A stretch of DNA of 64,000 nt from an uncultured Alphaproteobacteria bacterium (GTDB taxonomy: Bacteria; Pseudomonadota; Alphaproteobacteria; Thalassobaculales; Thalassobaculaceae): positions 18,546-82,545 of the forward strand of contig CACITD010000005.1 of NCBI GenBank assembly GCA_902589475.1, in the 5' to 3' direction. Each line of letters starts with the position of its first letter. Positions within the stretch are counted from its first letter, which is position 1. The translations under genes were made by a program, and so were the position numbers. The notes under the pieces are model-generated. The model was not told the origin of the DNA and made no database searches. It worked only from the letters and a program-made list of their open reading frames with translations. This document shows positions 62,654 to 64,000 of the stretch, in pieces.

Positions 62654-64000
62654 TTAGCGGCGGCCTTGGTGGGCAACCTGATTTCTGCTTCTAGATCTCG
62701 ATCCTTTATTACTTCCATCATCCTCGTCGAAAAGATCAGCAAGTTGATCCATCATCGTGCCACCAAGCTGCTCCACATCAACGATAGTAACAGCCCTACG
62801 GTAGTACCGTGTGACATCATGCCCTATGCCTATCGCTACTAGTTCGACAGGCGATCGGCTTTCTATATATTGAATTGTGTCTCTAAGATGTTTTTCTAGA
62901 TAATTTCCTGGATTGACCGATAAAGTAGAGTCATCAACAGGAGCACCATCTGAAATAACCATGAGTATACGCCTTTCTTCGGGGCGCGCTAAGAGCCTCT
63001 GATGTGCCCAAATTAAGGCCTCTCCATCGATGTTTTCTTTTAGTATACCCTCCCTCAACATTAGGCCAAGTGACTTTCTAGCATGTCTCCATGGAGAGTC
63101 CGCCGACTTATAAACTATATGCCTAAGGTCATTAAGCCGGCCTGGGTTTTGTGGTTTACCATTTTGTATCCATTTCTCCCTGGCAGTCCCACCTTTCCAC
63201 TGTTTAGTTGTGAAACCGAGTATCTCCACTTTCACACCGCATCGCTCCAAGGTTCTAGCTAAAATATCCGCACTCATTGCAGCGATCGTAATTGGACGTC
63301 CGCGCATCGACCCTGAGTTGTCTATTAGTAAGGAAACAACCGTGTCCCTGAACTCCGTATCTTTCTCTATTTTATATGAAAGAGGGTACAATGGTGCCGT
63401 CACCACCCTTGAAAGCCGACCAGCATCTAAAATCCCTTCTTCCAAGTCAAACAACCACGAACGGTTCTGCTGTGCCAACAATTTCCGCTGCAGCCTATTC
63501 GCTAATTTACCTATAAGGCCTTGTAAGTGATTCAGCTGCTGGTCCAACAACGCTCTCAATCTGGTCAACTCTTCTGTGTCGCACAGTTCTGCTGCTGGAA
63601 TAATTTCATCATTATCTGTGGTATAAGCTTTGTAGATAGAGGTATCCGCGTTTTCAGAGTTGTGGAACATTGGGGGATTACCTGGGTTTGCTGGTTCTTC
63701 GTCGCCGCCACCGGGCTCCATATCCATATCTTCCCCATCATCACCATCAGCAGACTCATCTCCAGCCTCCATCTCCGATGGTATCATTTCCGAATCTTCT
63801 CCATCCTCACTGGCACCGCTGGTACCAGTGTCGTTCATTTCATCCGATTCGCCTCCCTCACTTTCATCCTGGCTTTCACTTGAGTCTTCATCCGATACAC
63901 CCTCCTCGCCAATTTCAAGGTCTAGGTCAGATATTAGTTGGTGGGCGTGTTCCGCATAAGCGCGCTGGTCACCAACGAAGGACTCCAGCTCTTTAAGAGT
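62654..64000 (-). CDS. cobT: aerobic cobaltochelatase subunit CobT (5' part off window)
   Basis: The frame is open from the stop at 62654 to the window edge, at least 448 residues; the track start at 63838 is internal. The N-terminal visible part reads [20 protein letters not shown] and then a long acidic linker rich in Asp, Glu, Ser and Gly. The C-terminal half is a von Willebrand factor A domain: [20 protein letters not shown] holds the MIDAS motif, and [15 protein letters not shown] and [20 protein letters not shown] follow. With CobS it forms the AAA-type part that drives CobN. CobS is expected just outside the window. Confidence 0.93.
   Translation of the reverse strand, partial: TLKELESFVGDQRAYAEHAHQLISDLDLEIGEEGVSDEDSSESQDESEGGESDEMNDTGTSGASEDGEDSEMIPSEMEAGDESADGDDGEDMDMEPGGGDEEPANPGNPPMFHNSENADTSIYKAYTTDNDEIIPAAELCDTEELTRLRALLDQQLNHLQGLIGKLANRLQRKLLAQQNRSWLFDLEEGILDAGRLSRVVTAPLYPLSYKIEKDTEFRDTVVSLLIDNSGSMRGRPITIAAMSADILARTLERCGVKVEILGFTTKQWKGGTAREKWIQNGKPQNPGRLNDLRHIVYKSADSPWRHARKSLGLMLREGILKENIDGEALIWAHQRLLARPEERRILMVISDGAPVDDSTLSVNPGNYLEKHLRDTIQYIESRSPVELVAIGIGHDVTRYYRRAVTIVDVEQLGGTMMDQLADLFDEDDGSNKGSRSRSRNQVAHQGRR

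Noticed and set aside
63660-63996. Plus-strand Pro/Ser/His-rich frames over cobT
   Set aside because: Antisense shadows of the acidic linker of CobT, whose repeats of Asp and Glu codons leave open frames on the other strand.
1-64000. Mobile elements, prophage, CRISPR arrays, toxin-antitoxin or defence islands
   Set aside because: No transposase, integrase, phage structural, Cas or defence-type protein was seen, and no regularly spaced repeat was found by eye; metabolic housekeeping and catabolic genes fill the window.

Overview
The window reads as a chromosomal segment of a free-living alphaproteobacterium, probably a marine heterotroph with an AT-rich genome. The support is an aerobic-type cobalt chelatase (CobN and CobT), a CobW GTPase behind a cobalamin riboswitch, an IalB-family secreted protein, a Fur-type regulator with alphaproteobacterial features, a DUF2333 protein, and a long run of acyl-CoA, CaiB/BaiF and LLM-flavin enzymes typical of oligotrophic marine lineages. 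The exact clade cannot be fixed from sequence alone. I saw no rRNA operon, insertion sequence, phage gene or CRISPR array.

Layout. 0-9 kb: a possible 34-residue membrane peptide, a PhyH dioxygenase overlapping an LLM oxidoreductase, an MDR quinone reductase, a rhodanese, a LytM endopeptidase, a 3-hydroxyacyl-CoA dehydrogenase, an SDR, an amidohydrolase and a cold-shock protein with a structured leader. 9-17 kb: a beta-oxidation-like module (thiolase-like protein, DUF35 partner, MaoC hydratase, SDR, divergent acyl-CoA dehydrogenase), then a threonate-dehydrogenase-like enzyme, acetyl-CoA acetyltransferase and an FMN hydroxy-acid dehydrogenase. 17-20 kb: DUF2333, TVP38 and a PPOX-type flavoprotein. 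20-42 kb: a catabolic block with a two-subunit sulfopyruvate/phosphonopyruvate-type decarboxylase, Gfo/Idh/MocA, PrpF isomerase, KDPG/KHG aldolase, two LLM enzymes, a class II aldolase, three CaiB/BaiF CoA-transferases, a mesaconyl-CoA-hydratase-like protein, two acyl-CoA dehydrogenases, an MFS carrier, an aminotransferase, two SDRs, a SnoaL-like protein, an amidase and a pterin dehydratase.

42-49 kb: the phosphate regulon, all on the minus strand, in the order phoR, pstS, pstC, pstA, pstB, phoB, with a Pho box before pstS and a perfect hairpin between pstS and pstC. No phoU is present. 49-52 kb: cobA and cobB on the plus strand, a Fur-family gene, tRNA-Thr(CGU) and a MaoC-like gene. 52-55.5 kb: a small membrane protein, a YccA/BI-1 protein, rlmN and an ialB-like gene. 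55.6-64 kb: cobN and cobW behind the cobalamin riboswitch, a divergent iron-type ABC permease broken by a one-base shift in a T7 run, and the 3' part of cobT, which runs off the window.

The genes fit three connected themes: scavenging and breaking down organic acids and CoA thioesters, phosphate-starvation control, and aerobic B12 synthesis under riboswitch control. I found no clear new multi-gene system. The most notable departures are the pst/pho cluster without phoU and with a kinase lacking membrane segments, the frameshifted permease preceded by three inverted repeats, and a long nested hairpin between cspA and the thiolase-like gene.
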